Source: an uncultured Anaerolineae bacterium (GTDB lineage: Bacteria; Chloroflexota; Anaerolineae; Promineifilales; Promineifilaceae). From it: 64,000 bases of DNA. The notes below the pieces were generated by a model that worked only from the letters and a program-made list of their open reading frames with translations, was not told where the DNA came from and did not search any database. A program made the position numbers and the translations under genes. Location of the stretch: NCBI GenBank assembly GCA_905479495.1, contig CAJQMR010000008.1, positions 62,001-126,000 on the forward strand, read 5' to 3'. This document shows, piece by piece, positions 49,817 through 59,900 of this stretch; positions within the stretch are counted from its first letter, which is position 1; each line of letters begins with the position of its first letter.

Positions 49817-50881
49817 ATGTCAAAAGACGACGGCCGTCAGCGAGTCACAATTGAAGATGTTGCCAAACGAGCCGGGGTTTCCACGGCTACCGTAAGCCGT
49901 GTGCTCAACAAGACTGCCAATGTTAGCCCCAAAACAGTGGCGCTTGTCGAAACGGCCGTTGACGAACTTGGTTATGTGCTGCATACGGCCGCACGCATTT
50001 TATCCAATAACAAAACGGGTAATATTGGTATCATCTTACCTGCCACCAGTAACCCGTTTTTAACCTCCTTGCTGGAAAGCATTAACCAATACGCCATTGC
50101 CAATGGCTATAATTTGCTGATCTACGCCACCACAGCCCAGGCCTCAATTCGGGGTGGCGTTCCTATTCCCCTCAATGAAGACAATACAGACGGTCTGCTC
50201 ATTTTCTCCAACAGCGTCGATGAGCAAACGCTTTTTTATTTGCACCGACGCCAGTTTCCTACGGTATTGCTTTACCGCACTCCACCACAGGGATTAGATG
50301 TACCGTGTGTATTGTTAGAAAATAAAAACGGGGCACGCACTTTAATACAACACCTGATTAAAAACTGTGGCCATCGTCGGATCGCATTTATGGCTGGCCC
50401 GCCTGAAAACCAAGACTCCTATTGGCGAGAGCAAGGATACCGTGAGGCCCTCGCTGCAAATAATATTCCATTTGATCCAAATTTAATGGGAACCGGTGCT
50501 TTTCATGATTGGAAAGCCAAAGAACAAATCGAACAATGGCTGGACCAGGGTCTGATATTTGACGCCGTTTTTGCTGGAGATGATACGGCCGCAATGGCGG
50601 CCATCGTAACGCTACAGCGAGCCGGTAAGCGTGTTCCTGAAGATGTGGCCGTGGTTGGCTTTAACAATGACACAATGTCAGAATATATCAATCCGCCCCT
50701 GACAACAGTTCATGCCCCAACGGGCGCGATAGGGCGTATGGCCGCTAAACAACTGCTCCAACTTATTCGTGGCGAGCCAGCAGAGAAGAAGACCTTGTTT
50801 GATACCGAGATCGTTGTTCGCCACTCATGCGGTTATAAACTTGCCGTCAAACCCTACGTTGACGCTGAAGAACATCTTTAG
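49817..50881 (+). CDS. LacI family transcriptional regulator
   Basis: A 354-residue LacI/GalR regulator. The N-terminal HTH is VTIEDVAKRAGVSTATVSRVLN, followed by the hinge helix AARILSN and a periplasmic-binding-like ligand domain (NIGIILPATSNPF, DGLLIF, FAGDDTAAMAAI, VVGFNNDTMSEYINPPLTTV). It probably responds to a sugar. The GH6 cellulase gene follows in the same direction, so cello-oligosaccharides are a reasonable guess for the effector. Confidence 0.9.
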   Translation: MSKDDGRQRVTIEDVAKRAGVSTATVSRVLNKTANVSPKTVALVETAVDELGYVLHTAARILSNNKTGNIGIILPATSNPFLTSLLESINQYAIANGYNLLIYATTAQASIRGGVPIPLNEDNTDGLLIFSNSVDEQTLFYLHRRQFPTVLLYRTPPQGLDVPCVLLENKNGARTLIQHLIKNCGHRRIAFMAGPPENQDSYWREQGYREALAANNIPFDPNLMGTGAFHDWKAKEQIEQWLDQGLIFDAVFAGDDTAAMAAIVTLQRAGKRVPEDVAVVGFNNDTMSEYINPPLTTVHAPTGAIGRMAAKQLLQLIRGEPAEKKTLFDTEIVVRHSCGYKLAVKPYVDAEEHL

Positions 50882-50936
50882 CTTTTGTGTTTAAGATTGA
50901 GTTGTTGGTTAGCTGGCAACTTGGTTTATCTATAAA

Positions 50937-50971
50937 AAGGGCAATGTCCGCTTCCACACAGCATTGCCCTT
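50937..50971 (+). terminator. Hairpin between the LacI and GH6 genes
   Basis: AAGGGCAATG and CATTGCCCTT form a perfect 10-bp stem with a 15-base loop, 56 bp after the LacI stop. No T-run follows, so intrinsic termination is doubtful. Confidence 0.45.
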
Positions 50972-51136
50972 CAGACTCACAATTAGTTCACCAGCGCTGT
51001 CACAAGCAAAGGTTAACCAAAGGAGCTTGCCTATTGTATCAAAAAGCTAGAATTCACCTATCCGCTAAATGCCCAATAGAATAAAGATCGAACCCAAACA
51101 AGAGAAATAACATTCGAAAATTTGGAGGAATTCAAA

Positions 51137-52486
51137 ATGAAAAAGACATTCCGCGCAAATCAAAGCAAGTGGAGACGGAGCCTTGTTTTTGGCCTCTTGC
51201 TCTTTGTGCTTATCGCTTCTACGGCGGGGCTGGCCTTGGCCCATGCGCCAGAGACTCGATTTTATGTTCCGCAGCCGAATCCGGATGCAAAGGTGCAGTA
51301 TGCTGAACTTCTTGCTGGCGGCAATGAGGTGGATGCTGCCCTCATCCGCGAGATGGTAAGTACACCTCATGCTAAATGGTTTACAGCGGGCACCCCCTGG
51401 AACGTTCAGCGACAGGTATGGAACACCGTCCAGCGTGCTGTCAATCAAAGGGCTGTTCCTGTTCTGGTAGCCTATAACATTCCCTTCCGTGACTGTGCCC
51501 AATTCTCGGCCGGTGGGGCAACAACTGTTCAAGAATACATGGACTGGATCGACGGTTTTGCCGCTGGTATCGGCAATCATGAAGCAATTGTCATTCTGGA
51601 GCCAGATGGCTTGGGCATCATTCCCTGGTACGATCCCTATGGTGATGCCGATGGCAGCGATGCCCCTGAGTGGTGCCAACCGGCCGAAGCCAATCCCGAA
51701 ACGGCCGCAGCCGAACGTTTCCAAATGTTGAATTATGCCGTAGACGCACTCAAAGCGCTTCCTCGTGTCACTGTTTATCTTGACGGGACGAACAGCGCCT
51801 GGCTTGGTTCAGGTGATATTGCCCATCGCCTGGTTCAGGCAGGCGTTGAGCGCGCTGATGGCTTTTATCTGAACGTCTCTAACTATCAGTACACGACCAA
51901 CTCGAACCATTACGGCAACTGGGTCTCAAGCTGTATCACTTATGCAACAGTGCTTAACCCTGGAGATTTTGTGAACTGTCCAAACCAATACTGGAATGGC
52001 GGCCCGCTCCCGGCGAAGATTGCCGAACTGCTGGGCGAATGGACTGGGGTGGCTTTGACCTCATTTGGGGAATGGAGCGATGAAACTGATGTGCCTGAAT
52101 TAAATATGTCAGGGATCAATTTGCGCTACGCCAACATGCTCGGTGGTACTGAACCGACAACCCACTTCGTTATCGACACGAGCCGCAACGGGGTAGGGCC
52201 GTGGGATCCATCAGCTGCCATGTACCCGGATGCGCAAAATTGGTGCAACCCGCCAGATCGTGGTTTGGGTGTGGCCCCAACCTCCCTGACTGGTGAGCCA
52301 TTGGTCGATGCATTCCTGTGGGTGAAGATTCCAGGCGAGTCGGACGGTGAGTGTACGCGTGGGCTTGGGCCCAGCGGCACCACGGTCGATCCCGAATGGG
52401 GCATTATTGACCCGGCCGCCGGATCCTGGTTCCCCGAAATGGCGCTTGACCTGGTACACAATGCCAACCCGCCGCTCGTGCCCTGA
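51137..52486 (+). CDS. Secreted glycoside hydrolase family 6 cellulase
   Basis: A 449-residue exported enzyme with an N-terminal signal peptide (KWRRSLVFGLLLFVLIAS, cleavage after the ALA at about 40). The GH6 fold is shown by VLVAYNIPFRDCAQFSAGG, the catalytic acid D157 in VILEPDGLG, YLDGTNSAWLG, GFYLNVSNYQ and the final DAFLWVKIPGESDG. GH6 enzymes are inverting endoglucanases or cellobiohydrolases. There is no carbohydrate-binding module. GGAGG at 51124-51128 favours the ATG at 51137. A good terminator follows. Few or no octamer copies are in the gene, only ACGGCCGC near 51702. Confidence 0.9.
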   Translation: MKKTFRANQSKWRRSLVFGLLLFVLIASTAGLALAHAPETRFYVPQPNPDAKVQYAELLAGGNEVDAALIREMVSTPHAKWFTAGTPWNVQRQVWNTVQRAVNQRAVPVLVAYNIPFRDCAQFSAGGATTVQEYMDWIDGFAAGIGNHEAIVILEPDGLGIIPWYDPYGDADGSDAPEWCQPAEANPETAAAERFQMLNYAVDALKALPRVTVYLDGTNSAWLGSGDIAHRLVQAGVERADGFYLNVSNYQYTTNSNHYGNWVSSCITYATVLNPGDFVNCPNQYWNGGPLPAKIAELLGEWTGVALTSFGEWSDETDVPELNMSGINLRYANMLGGTEPTTHFVIDTSRNGVGPWDPSAAMYPDAQNWCNPPDRGLGVAPTSLTGEPLVDAFLWVKIPGESDGECTRGLGPSGTTVDPEWGIIDPAAGSWFPEMALDLVHNANPPLVP

Positions 52487-52566
52487 TTGTTAACGCTTCT
52501 GAAATGTTCAAATTTGTGGCGTTCACATCCGCAGATGACTTACGCTTTACAATGAGACAATGAGAA

Positions 52567-52606
52567 AAAGGAGGCTTCTTTATTAAGGAGTCTCCTTTCT
52601 GCTTTT
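52567..52606 (+). terminator. Rho-independent terminator after the GH6 gene
   Basis: AAAGGAGGCT (52567-52576) pairs with AGTCTCCTTT (52589-52598) with one G-T wobble, followed by CTGCTTTT. It lies 80 bp after the stop. The remaining spacer up to 52724 shows no gene. Confidence 0.7.
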
Positions 52607-52724
52607 AAGCACCTTGTATACGTTCCTGAGTAGTGAATCGTGCCATCTGGAACTTGTGGTTCAATCGAACATAAAATTCATCCCCGCAAAAATTGTTTAG
52701 CATTAGGTCGTTGGCCCGACGTCT

Positions 52725-54275
52725 TTAGGGTCGGGCTGTTGGCGTCGGAAAAGAAATCGGTGTGGCCGTGTTCGGGAACGGCGTTGGTGTAGTTGGTGTC
52801 AAGACAGTGGAAAAGTCAATGGGCGTAGGTGTTGCCAGGGTGTCTTCCCCTGGTGCTGGCAAGGTTGGGGGAAGCGGTGTCGCAGTGGGCATATATTCGC
52901 TGCCTCTGATGGTATCGCGGATGGGGACGTCTACAACGTAGTAGCCGTTCAGGCTGCGCAGCACACGCTCGAAGATGTCGTCAAAGCTGTCCAATTGATC
53001 CAGCGGCACGGTGGCCATCGCGCTAATGGGATCTCTCGAGACTGTATTGCGAGGGTAGGCCAGGGCACCAAAGAAGACGGCCGTATCCTCCGTGGTGTAA
53101 ACGGCCGTTACCAATCCAGGAATAAGCGGATGGGCGGTGGGCGGCTTAACTTGTTGCATGGTCAGCTCACCTTCCATCTGAGCAATTTGCTGTTCCACGA
53201 CGTCCTGCGGCGTACCGCCAGACTGTCTGTTGAGGTTGTGGAACAGGTTCATATTGACTGGATTTGGCTGGGGTTGTGGATTAGGCTCGGCGTAAGAGCT
53301 CCACATGGGCTGGGAACTGGTGGTGAGCTGCAGCGCTTTCAGGGTGTCAAAGACATTCCAATCTTGGGGGGTCTTTACTGTGAACAAAAAGCCTTCAGGC
53401 TGCCACAGTTGCCAGCCAGTGTAATCCACTTCTGCCAGGCTGCCGATCATGTTTTCCAGCTCGGTGCGGGCCGCTTCAGCCGCGTCGGGGGCGTGCCGCA
53501 GGCCAAACAAGACGTGCTGTGTCTCTGTTTCGCTGGTCATGACGGTCATCTGGTTGAACGGTGCGTTACAGGGGATTTCGGCCAGAGTATAGGCGGCGCT
53601 ACGGCCGTCTACCATGATCGCTTCTGGCCCTTCCTGCACGCTTAATTCATCAACTTCAATATAGCGTGCCAGAAATTCTACTGGCGTGAGAGGGATTGCT
53701 GGGTCGAAGGGCAACACCCAGGCGGCAGCATTCGTCTCTGAGGCCAGGAATGGTGTGCAGGGAGCGGTCGTTTCATTCAGCGGCGTCGCAAACATGACAA
53801 TGACCCCGTTATCTATTTCAAAGTCAGTAATGCGCCAGGTGTCGGGGAATTGGAAGGCAGCGCCGGTTTCCCAGCCGTCGTACTGGACGTAGTTTTCGGC
53901 TGCGGTTGTAGATGTGGGGGCAACGGCCGTTTGGTTCAATTGAGCAATCATCAAGGCAAACAACCCGACAATGGCCACCAGGCCAATCAAGCCCAAGGCC
54001 GATGACAGGTTAAAGAAGCCTGTTTTTGGGGTCATGTTTTTTCTCCTAAGTTGGGGACGAATTTGGTTCACAATTTTTTGCGACTCTGCCTGGGTCAACC
54101 GTTGACGCGGGAATGGATTCCAGCTCCCTTCTTTGAATTGCGCGATCATTTCGGCATAGGCGCGGCAGTCGGCACAGTTTTGCAGATGGTCCTGCAAAGC
54201 CGCTTCTGATTTGCTGTCCAAAGTGTGTTCGCTTTCTAACCAGGCGCGAACCTGTTTGTGATTTATTGTGCTCAT
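52725..54275 (-). CDS. Membrane anti-sigma factor with large exported domain
   Basis: A 516-residue protein. The N-terminal zinc-binding anti-sigma domain has HLQNCADC (HxxxCxxC), followed by a membrane span near residues 95-120 (LGLIGLVAIVGLFALMIAQL) and a 390-residue outside domain ending in a Thr/Pro-rich tail (TPTPFPNTATPISFPTPTA). The start at 54275 overlaps the sigma factor stop in ATGA, which couples the two; a longer frame starting inside the sigma gene is an artefact. The outer domain probably senses an envelope or extracellular signal. A GC-rich hairpin (52713-52736) spans the stop codon. Confidence 0.85.
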   Translation of the reverse strand: MSTINHKQVRAWLESEHTLDSKSEAALQDHLQNCADCRAYAEMIAQFKEGSWNPFPRQRLTQAESQKIVNQIRPQLRRKNMTPKTGFFNLSSALGLIGLVAIVGLFALMIAQLNQTAVAPTSTTAAENYVQYDGWETGAAFQFPDTWRITDFEIDNGVIVMFATPLNETTAPCTPFLASETNAAAWVLPFDPAIPLTPVEFLARYIEVDELSVQEGPEAIMVDGRSAAYTLAEIPCNAPFNQMTVMTSETETQHVLFGLRHAPDAAEAARTELENMIGSLAEVDYTGWQLWQPEGFLFTVKTPQDWNVFDTLKALQLTTSSQPMWSSYAEPNPQPQPNPVNMNLFHNLNRQSGGTPQDVVEQQIAQMEGELTMQQVKPPTAHPLIPGLVTAVYTTEDTAVFFGALAYPRNTVSRDPISAMATVPLDQLDSFDDIFERVLRSLNGYYVVDVPIRDTIRGSEYMPTATPLPPTLPAPGEDTLATPTPIDFSTVLTPTTPTPFPNTATPISFPTPTARP

Positions 54276-54829
54276 AACGTCACCGTGTCTTGGGTTAACA
54301 AATGGTGCAGCTGCCGGTGGGCATAATGCAGTCGGGAGCGCACCGTGCCAGGGGGTAGCTGTAAAATTTCGGCAATTTCCGGGGCCGAAAGGTTGTGACT
54401 GTAGCGCAGCAGGATGGGCAGCCGGTGCTTTTCTGGCAGCTGGTTCACGGCCTGCCACAGCTTCTGGTCCCGTTCGTTTTGGATGGCTTGGGTTTCCGGG
54501 GAGGGAACGGCCGTATCCACTACCGTCTCCCGTTTAAACCAGCGCTGCATCCGCTGCCGCGCTTTCTGCTTGCGCAAATAGCTGCGTGCCTCATTTAACC
54601 CAATGCGGTACACCCACGCCTTCAAATTACTGTGTGGCTCATATTGATGAATGCGGTTCGCCGCTTTCAACAACGTTTCTTGAGCTACATCGTCGGCAGC
54701 CAGCGGCTCCTGCAAAATAGTCAAAGCCAGATGGTGCATCGGCTCGTAGAAGTGAGCTACTAGATAGGTCACAATTTGGTCTTCTGTTGCTTGTTTGCGC
54801 TCAAGCAGATAATCGAGATTGATTGTCAT
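54272..54829 (-). CDS. ECF-type RNA polymerase sigma factor
   Basis: A sigma-70 family ECF factor of about 185 residues. Region 2 includes PLAADDVAQETLLKAA and LKAWVYRIGLNEARSYLRK; region 4 includes LPEKHRLPILLRYSHNLSAPEIAEILQLPPGTVRSRLHYA. The ATG at 54829 is chosen because AGGTGA lies about 8 bases ahead; GTG or ATG codons at 54841 and 54838 are alternatives. It is held by the overlapping anti-sigma protein and probably drives its own operon. The divergent uvrC starts 138 bp away. Confidence 0.85.
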   Translation of the reverse strand: MTINLDYLLERKQATEDQIVTYLVAHFYEPMHHLALTILQEPLAADDVAQETLLKAANRIHQYEPHSNLKAWVYRIGLNEARSYLRKQKARQRMQRWFKRETVVDTAVPSPETQAIQNERDQKLWQAVNQLPEKHRLPILLRYSHNLSAPEIAEILQLPPGTVRSRLHYAHRQLHHLLTQDTVTL

Positions 54830-54954
54830 GACGTTCATCACCTATACAATGCGCCAGCGGGCCAAACCGTTCAAAATTGGGTGAAATTGCCTTAAATTTG
54901 CCATTTTCTGGTAATTGTACCCGCAATTTTTGCGGACGATTCGCTCAAATGAGC

Positions 54955-54960
54955 TATAAT
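54955..54960 (+). promoter_or_regulatory. -10 element of uvrC, close to the start codon
   Basis: A perfect TATAAT lies at 54955-54960, only 6 bases before the uvrC ATG at 54967. A weak -35 (TTGCGG, 54930-54935) has a 19-bp spacer. Transcription would then begin at or next to the ATG, giving a leaderless message. Confidence 0.5.
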
Positions 54961-54966
54961 TGGGGC

Positions 54967-56841
54967 ATGGCGTACACACCTCCCGAAAACGTACAAAAAA
55001 TATTAAAAAAGCTGCCTACCAAGCCTGGCGTTTACCTGCACAAAGATAAACACAGTACTATCATTTACGTGGGCAAAGCGATCAATTTGCGTAACCGGGT
55101 GCGCTCCTACTTCCACAAAAACGTCGATTCCATCAAAACCCAGCGCCTGCGCCGCGAAATCACCGACATCGAAATTATCACCACTGAATCGGAGCTGGAA
55201 GCGCTGCTGCTAGAAAACACCCTCATCAAAAAGCACCGCCCCAAGTACAACGTCCGCCTCAAGGATGACAAGCGCTACCCCTACATCAAAGTGCATTGGA
55301 AAGACCCTTATCCTAAAGTAACCGTTACTCGGCGCATGGAGCGGGACGGGTCCCGCTATTTTGGCCCGTACACATCTGTGTGGGCGGTGCATCAAACATT
55401 AGACATGCTGCGCAAAATCTTCCCCTACCTCACCTGCGACCGGGTGATTAACGGCCAAGATGAACGGGCCTGCCTCTACTACGACATCAAGCTGTGTAAC
55501 GGCCCTTGCATCGGTGCGGTGAATAAGCAGCAGTACCGCAACATGATTCAGTCGCTGATGGATTTTCTCAGTGGCAAATCAGAACACATTGTCAAAAATG
55601 TGCAGACCAAAATGGAAAAAGCGGCCGAAGATCTAAACTTTGAAAAAGCGGCCGAATTGCGTGACCAGCTTAAAGCGATCAATCTGGTGGTTTCCAAACA
55701 AAAGGTAATCTCTGCGGCCAATGCTGATCAGGACGTTATTGCCTTTGCTCGCGAACAGGGTGACGCTTGTGTGCAAATCTTTTTCATTCGTTACGGCAAA
55801 CTCATCGGGCGGGAATATTTCATGCTGGAAGGCACCGAAGGCGAAAGTGACGAGGATGTGCTGAGCGAATTCATCACCCAATTTTACGATGATGCGGCCC
55901 ACATTCCGCGTGAGGTGCTGCTGCCCAACCAGGTCTCCGAGGCGATGGTGATCGAGGAATGGCTGCGGCGCAAGCGCAGCACCAAGGTAACCATCCAGGT
56001 GCCGCATCGCGGCAAGAAGAAAGAGCTAGTGGAGATGGTCAAAACGAATGCCCAGGACACGCTGGAAACGATCCGGCAGCAGTGGGCAGCCGACCGCTCC
56101 AAACATGTTACAGCGATGGCCGAACTGCATGAGGCGCTTAATTTACCTGCGCCACCGGCCCGCATTGAATGTTATGACATCAGCCATACCCAGGGGGCGC
56201 AAACGGTGGCTTCGATGGTGGTGTTTGTGCAGGGTGCACCCAAGAAAAGCGATTACCGCCGCTTTAACGTGGTGACCGTAGGTAACGATGATTATGGCGC
56301 GATGAAAGAGGTGCTCACGCGCCGTTTTGAACGCTACAAAGAATCTTTGGCGGGCGAACTGCATGATCCCAGTCAGATTGGCCAACAAAAAAAGGAGACA
56401 GCCTGGTCGCTGCTGCCTGACTTGCTGATAGTGGATGGCGGTAAAGGGCAGCTGGCAATGGCGGTGGACGTTTTGCGCCAGTTTGGTCTGGAAAACGAAG
56501 TGCCGCTGGCCGGGCTAGCTAAGCAGGAAGAAGAGTTGTTTGTGCCGGGCAAATCGGCCTCCATTTTGCTGCCGCGCCGCTCGGAAGGACTTTATTTGGT
56601 ACAACGGGTGCGGGATGAAGCCCACCGGTTTGCCAACACGGGACACCGCAAGCGGCGGGCCAAGGCCGGAGTTGCCTCCATTTTGGACAGCGTGCCGGGC
56701 GTTGGTCCCAAGCGGCGCAAGCTGCTGCTGACGCATTTTGGCTCGTTAGACGATCTGCGCAAGGCAACGATGGAAGAGATTGCCTCGGTGCCGGGGATTC
56801 CGGTGGAAGTGGCCGAGGCAGTGAAGGCGCATTTGGCGTAG
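54967..56841 (+). CDS. uvrC: Excinuclease ABC subunit C
   Basis: A 624-residue nucleotide excision repair nuclease. The N-terminal GIY-YIG domain (GVYLHKDKHSTIIYVGKAINLRNRV) makes the 3' incision. It is followed by the CLYYDIKLCNGPC cysteine cluster, the UVR UvrB-binding motif (about residues 200-235), the RNase H-like domain for the 5' incision (IECYDISHTQGAQTVASMVVF, LLIVDGGKGQ, EEELFVPG) and C-terminal helix-hairpin-helix (VPGVGPKRRKLLLTHFGS). Length and order match the family. I saw no exact ACGGCCGT in the gene. The start is fixed by family similarity; there is no proper ribosome site. Confidence 0.95.
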   Translation: MAYTPPENVQKILKKLPTKPGVYLHKDKHSTIIYVGKAINLRNRVRSYFHKNVDSIKTQRLRREITDIEIITTESELEALLLENTLIKKHRPKYNVRLKDDKRYPYIKVHWKDPYPKVTVTRRMERDGSRYFGPYTSVWAVHQTLDMLRKIFPYLTCDRVINGQDERACLYYDIKLCNGPCIGAVNKQQYRNMIQSLMDFLSGKSEHIVKNVQTKMEKAAEDLNFEKAAELRDQLKAINLVVSKQKVISAANADQDVIAFAREQGDACVQIFFIRYGKLIGREYFMLEGTEGESDEDVLSEFITQFYDDAAHIPREVLLPNQVSEAMVIEEWLRRKRSTKVTIQVPHRGKKKELVEMVKTNAQDTLETIRQQWAADRSKHVTAMAELHEALNLPAPPARIECYDISHTQGAQTVASMVVFVQGAPKKSDYRRFNVVTVGNDDYGAMKEVLTRRFERYKESLAGELHDPSQIGQQKKETAWSLLPDLLIVDGGKGQLAMAVDVLRQFGLENEVPLAGLAKQEEELFVPGKSASILLPRRSEGLYLVQRVRDEAHRFANTGHRKRRAKAGVASILDSVPGVGPKRRKLLLTHFGSLDDLRKATMEEIASVPGIPVEVAEAVKAHLA

Positions 56842-56853
56842 ACAGAGAGATTA

Positions 56854-56898
56854 GAGACTAGAGATTGGAGATTGTGTTGGTCTCCAGTCTCTAGTCTC
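56854..56898. repeat. GAGACTAGAGATTGGAGA hairpin after uvrC (family B, copy 4)
   Basis: GAGACTAGAGATTGGAGA (56854-56871) and TCTCCAGTCTCTAGTCTC (56881-56898) form an almost perfect 18-bp stem with a 9-base loop, between two convergent genes. It may also serve as a bidirectional terminator. Confidence 0.75.
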
Positions 56899-56929
56899 GA
56901 TAATTCAAGAGGTTGAACGGGGCCTGAAT

Positions 56930-59900
56930 TTAGGGGCCAGTTACCACAACCAGTTCGGGTCCGCTGCCAGATTCGCTGCTGCTGAATAGATTTCGTCCTG
57001 CGGCGTCGGCCAACAGAGCCAGACTAAAGGTGCCGTCGCCGTTGATGGCGCTGGTGACATCAATTTCCACCCAACTGTTGCTGCTAATCGCCCCAGAATT
57101 ATTAATTATGGACCCGGTTGCAGGCGCGGTGTTATAGGTGAGGCTGGTTTGAGACCAGTTGTTATCTGCCACTTGTGCTATGTTGAATGGGGATACGGCC
57201 GTTGTTACAAAGACGCGCAGGGTAGCCGAAACCACAGACCCATCCAGTCCAGCCACGTTAAACTTTAGATAGCTGAGCATGTCTGGTGAATCATCTGTGC
57301 CCAAGATGGTGGCAGCGCCATAGTTGCTGGTTGGTCGATTACTTAGCACGATGGCATCCTCAGCACTGCTAAAAGTGAAGGTGCTGCCACCGGGATCAGG
57401 CGTTGGCGAGGCAGTCGCAGTTGCTGTTGCCGTAGGCGTATTGGTCGGCGTTGGTGTATTTGTTGCTATCGGCGTCGGCGTTGCCCCCACAACAATCGTG
57501 GTATCGTTGTTGTCACCGGCTCCGGTTTCTACAGCGAGCAATATATCCCCAATATTGTCAGAATCAAGCGGTGGGTTGAGAAGAATTGTGCCAAATCCCT
57601 GGCAAGCATGGCCAGCAAACGGACCGCCCAACGTACCGCTACCCAAACTCGCGCCGGTTGACAAGTTGCTGACAGTGACATCAACGCCCACATCACCGGT
57701 AACAAATACAAAATTATTACCAGCAACGGCTTCTCCCTCAAACTGAATATCACAGCGAGGTGTTGGGGTGAAGGTTGGTGTCGGAGCGATAGGCGTGGGC
57801 GATGCGGTCGCGGTCGGTGTTGGGGTGGGTGGAACGGCCGTATTGGTTGGTGTTGGTGTAGCAGTTGGGCTTCCTTCACATGGAATCGTAAACGTGGCGG
57901 AGGCTGTCGCCCCATCGACTCCCGAAAGCCCGCTCACCGTGTAAACGCCATCCGCAAGTCCGTTGAATGCCCAGGTGAACGCGAAGCTTCCGCTGTGCTG
58001 GTTGGCTTGCAGAACGACTTGTGGGGAGCCTTCCCAACTCAACGTGACCGATTTGTCGCTTGGCCAGTTATCGCCTAGTACATTGAATTGGACATCTGGT
58101 CCTGCGGCACAATTGGGCATGAGGCTAAGAGAAGGTGGCTCGCCACCACCAGCGGTGGTTTCTACAATTAGTTCTGGCGGGTTCGCTCCTTCACGGCTTT
58201 GGGCAGCAATCAGCGATGTGTCCGTTGTCGTGAGGGCCAAACTAGCCAACCCATTTCCTGTGATGTAAGAAGTCACATCCACTTCGACGTAACTGCCCGC
58301 TGTGGTTGCTCCCGAGCTGTTGATAACAGTACCAATGGCTGGAGCATTGTCAAAGGTAATGCCATCTTCGGCCCAACTGTTATCTGTTACTTCATGAGCG
58401 GTAAAGCCCACCGATGAGGTGGTGTCCACAAACAATCGCAGCGTGGCGCTGTTGACCGTGCCTGTTAGACTTTGCACATCAAAACGCAGGTATGAATTCA
58501 TCGTGGGTGTTGCGTCCAGCCGCAGTTGGCTCCTGCTTCCCAAATTGCTGGTGGGCCGATTGGCCAGCACGCTGGCATCCGCTACTGGATTAAAAGTTGT
58601 CGAAACAGTTGATACCAACTGTCCACAGCTGGTGTCAAAACCCTCAAATTCAAGCAAGAGCCAGCCAGTGGAGAGGTTATAGCCAACCAGACGGAATAAG
58701 CCGAATTGGGAGGTTTGGAAAAGGGTGTCTGACCCAATACCCGTGCTGGTATTCCAGACAGGCAAACGCAGCGTACGTTCCAGGTCAATATGTGTTGCCA
58801 ACTGATCTCGTATATCAGAAGAATTAATGGCTCCTGTGTCGGCGGCTATCCAATCGCCAATATGCAGAGCTTGATCAATTACGTTGCCGGGTTCAATGTA
58901 GCCTCGGGGCACATAGTCTCCTCCCCAGCCATTAATGGGACTTAGGCTACCGCCGTCATTATGGTCACTGTAGTCAGTGCTATCACCCGGCCAGGCGAGG
59001 CTGTTAGCTAACGTTGCTGCATTGGCAAAAATGCCTTGATTCCATACCAGCCAGCCAAAGTTGCCAAGGCCCGAACCTGTGTACACACGGAAGACATCGC
59101 CAGGTTTGGCATTCAATAATGGGACATCATCATCGTGATCGATGAAGCTTTCATAGGTTGGTGGAGCAAGTGGGTAGGTGAAGTCTGCTGCATCGGGATA
59201 TGAGTAGCTGCCGATGCCTGGTGCTGTGACGGAACGTACCCCCTCATGAATGCCAATGGGGAAGGCTGAGCAACCGGCAGTGGAGTTGTCTGGCAATTCA
59301 CCCTCAATTAAAGGAAGCTGCCAGGCGTAGGTATCGGAGAAGCCACCATCCATGCGTACCATGAGGCGACCGCCATAAAATGGGGTGCAGGTTTCAGGTG
59401 TTGGGTTTTGCCAGTCGCAATTGCTCAAATCGCCGGGAATGGTGATTTGGTAAGCTGGCTCAACCCATTGGGATTGGCAGCTTCCGGGCAGGCAGCGCAC
59501 ACCTGCGGCAACCCCGTCTGGGTCGTCTTGCCCGGGAACGCCAAAGGCCATTGCCCAATCAGTGAGCGCTGGGTTATAGCCTAATGGATTGCTGTCATCG
59601 GGGGTGAAGGCAATGGTGTCGAAGTAGAATATCCAGGGTGGTTGGGCACCGGAATCGGTGTCGAAGAGGGTAATGGGGATTGTTTGCCCGGCTGCTTCTG
59701 GCCCGATGTAAGCGAGAGGGATGTCTACAGGTTCCGTGTGATTGGAATTTTGGAGGAGGGTGTTTACGGCCGTAATCTCCACCCCCTGTGAATCATGCGA
59801 ACCTGGATTATTGAGGATGTACAAATTACGGGCATTTACGTCGCTGGGTACACTGTTGACATAATCTGGTGGCCCGGCCCAAATTTCATACCCATTTTCT

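Noticed and set aside
52725-54458. A longer start for the anti-sigma protein at 54458
   Set aside because: The extra 61 residues are encoded opposite no ribosome site and inside the sigma factor gene in another frame; the ATG at 54275 with ATGA overlap fits an operon.
54272-54537. Plus-strand open frames opposite the sigma factor
   Set aside because: They lack ribosome sites and domains and mirror conserved sigma region 4.
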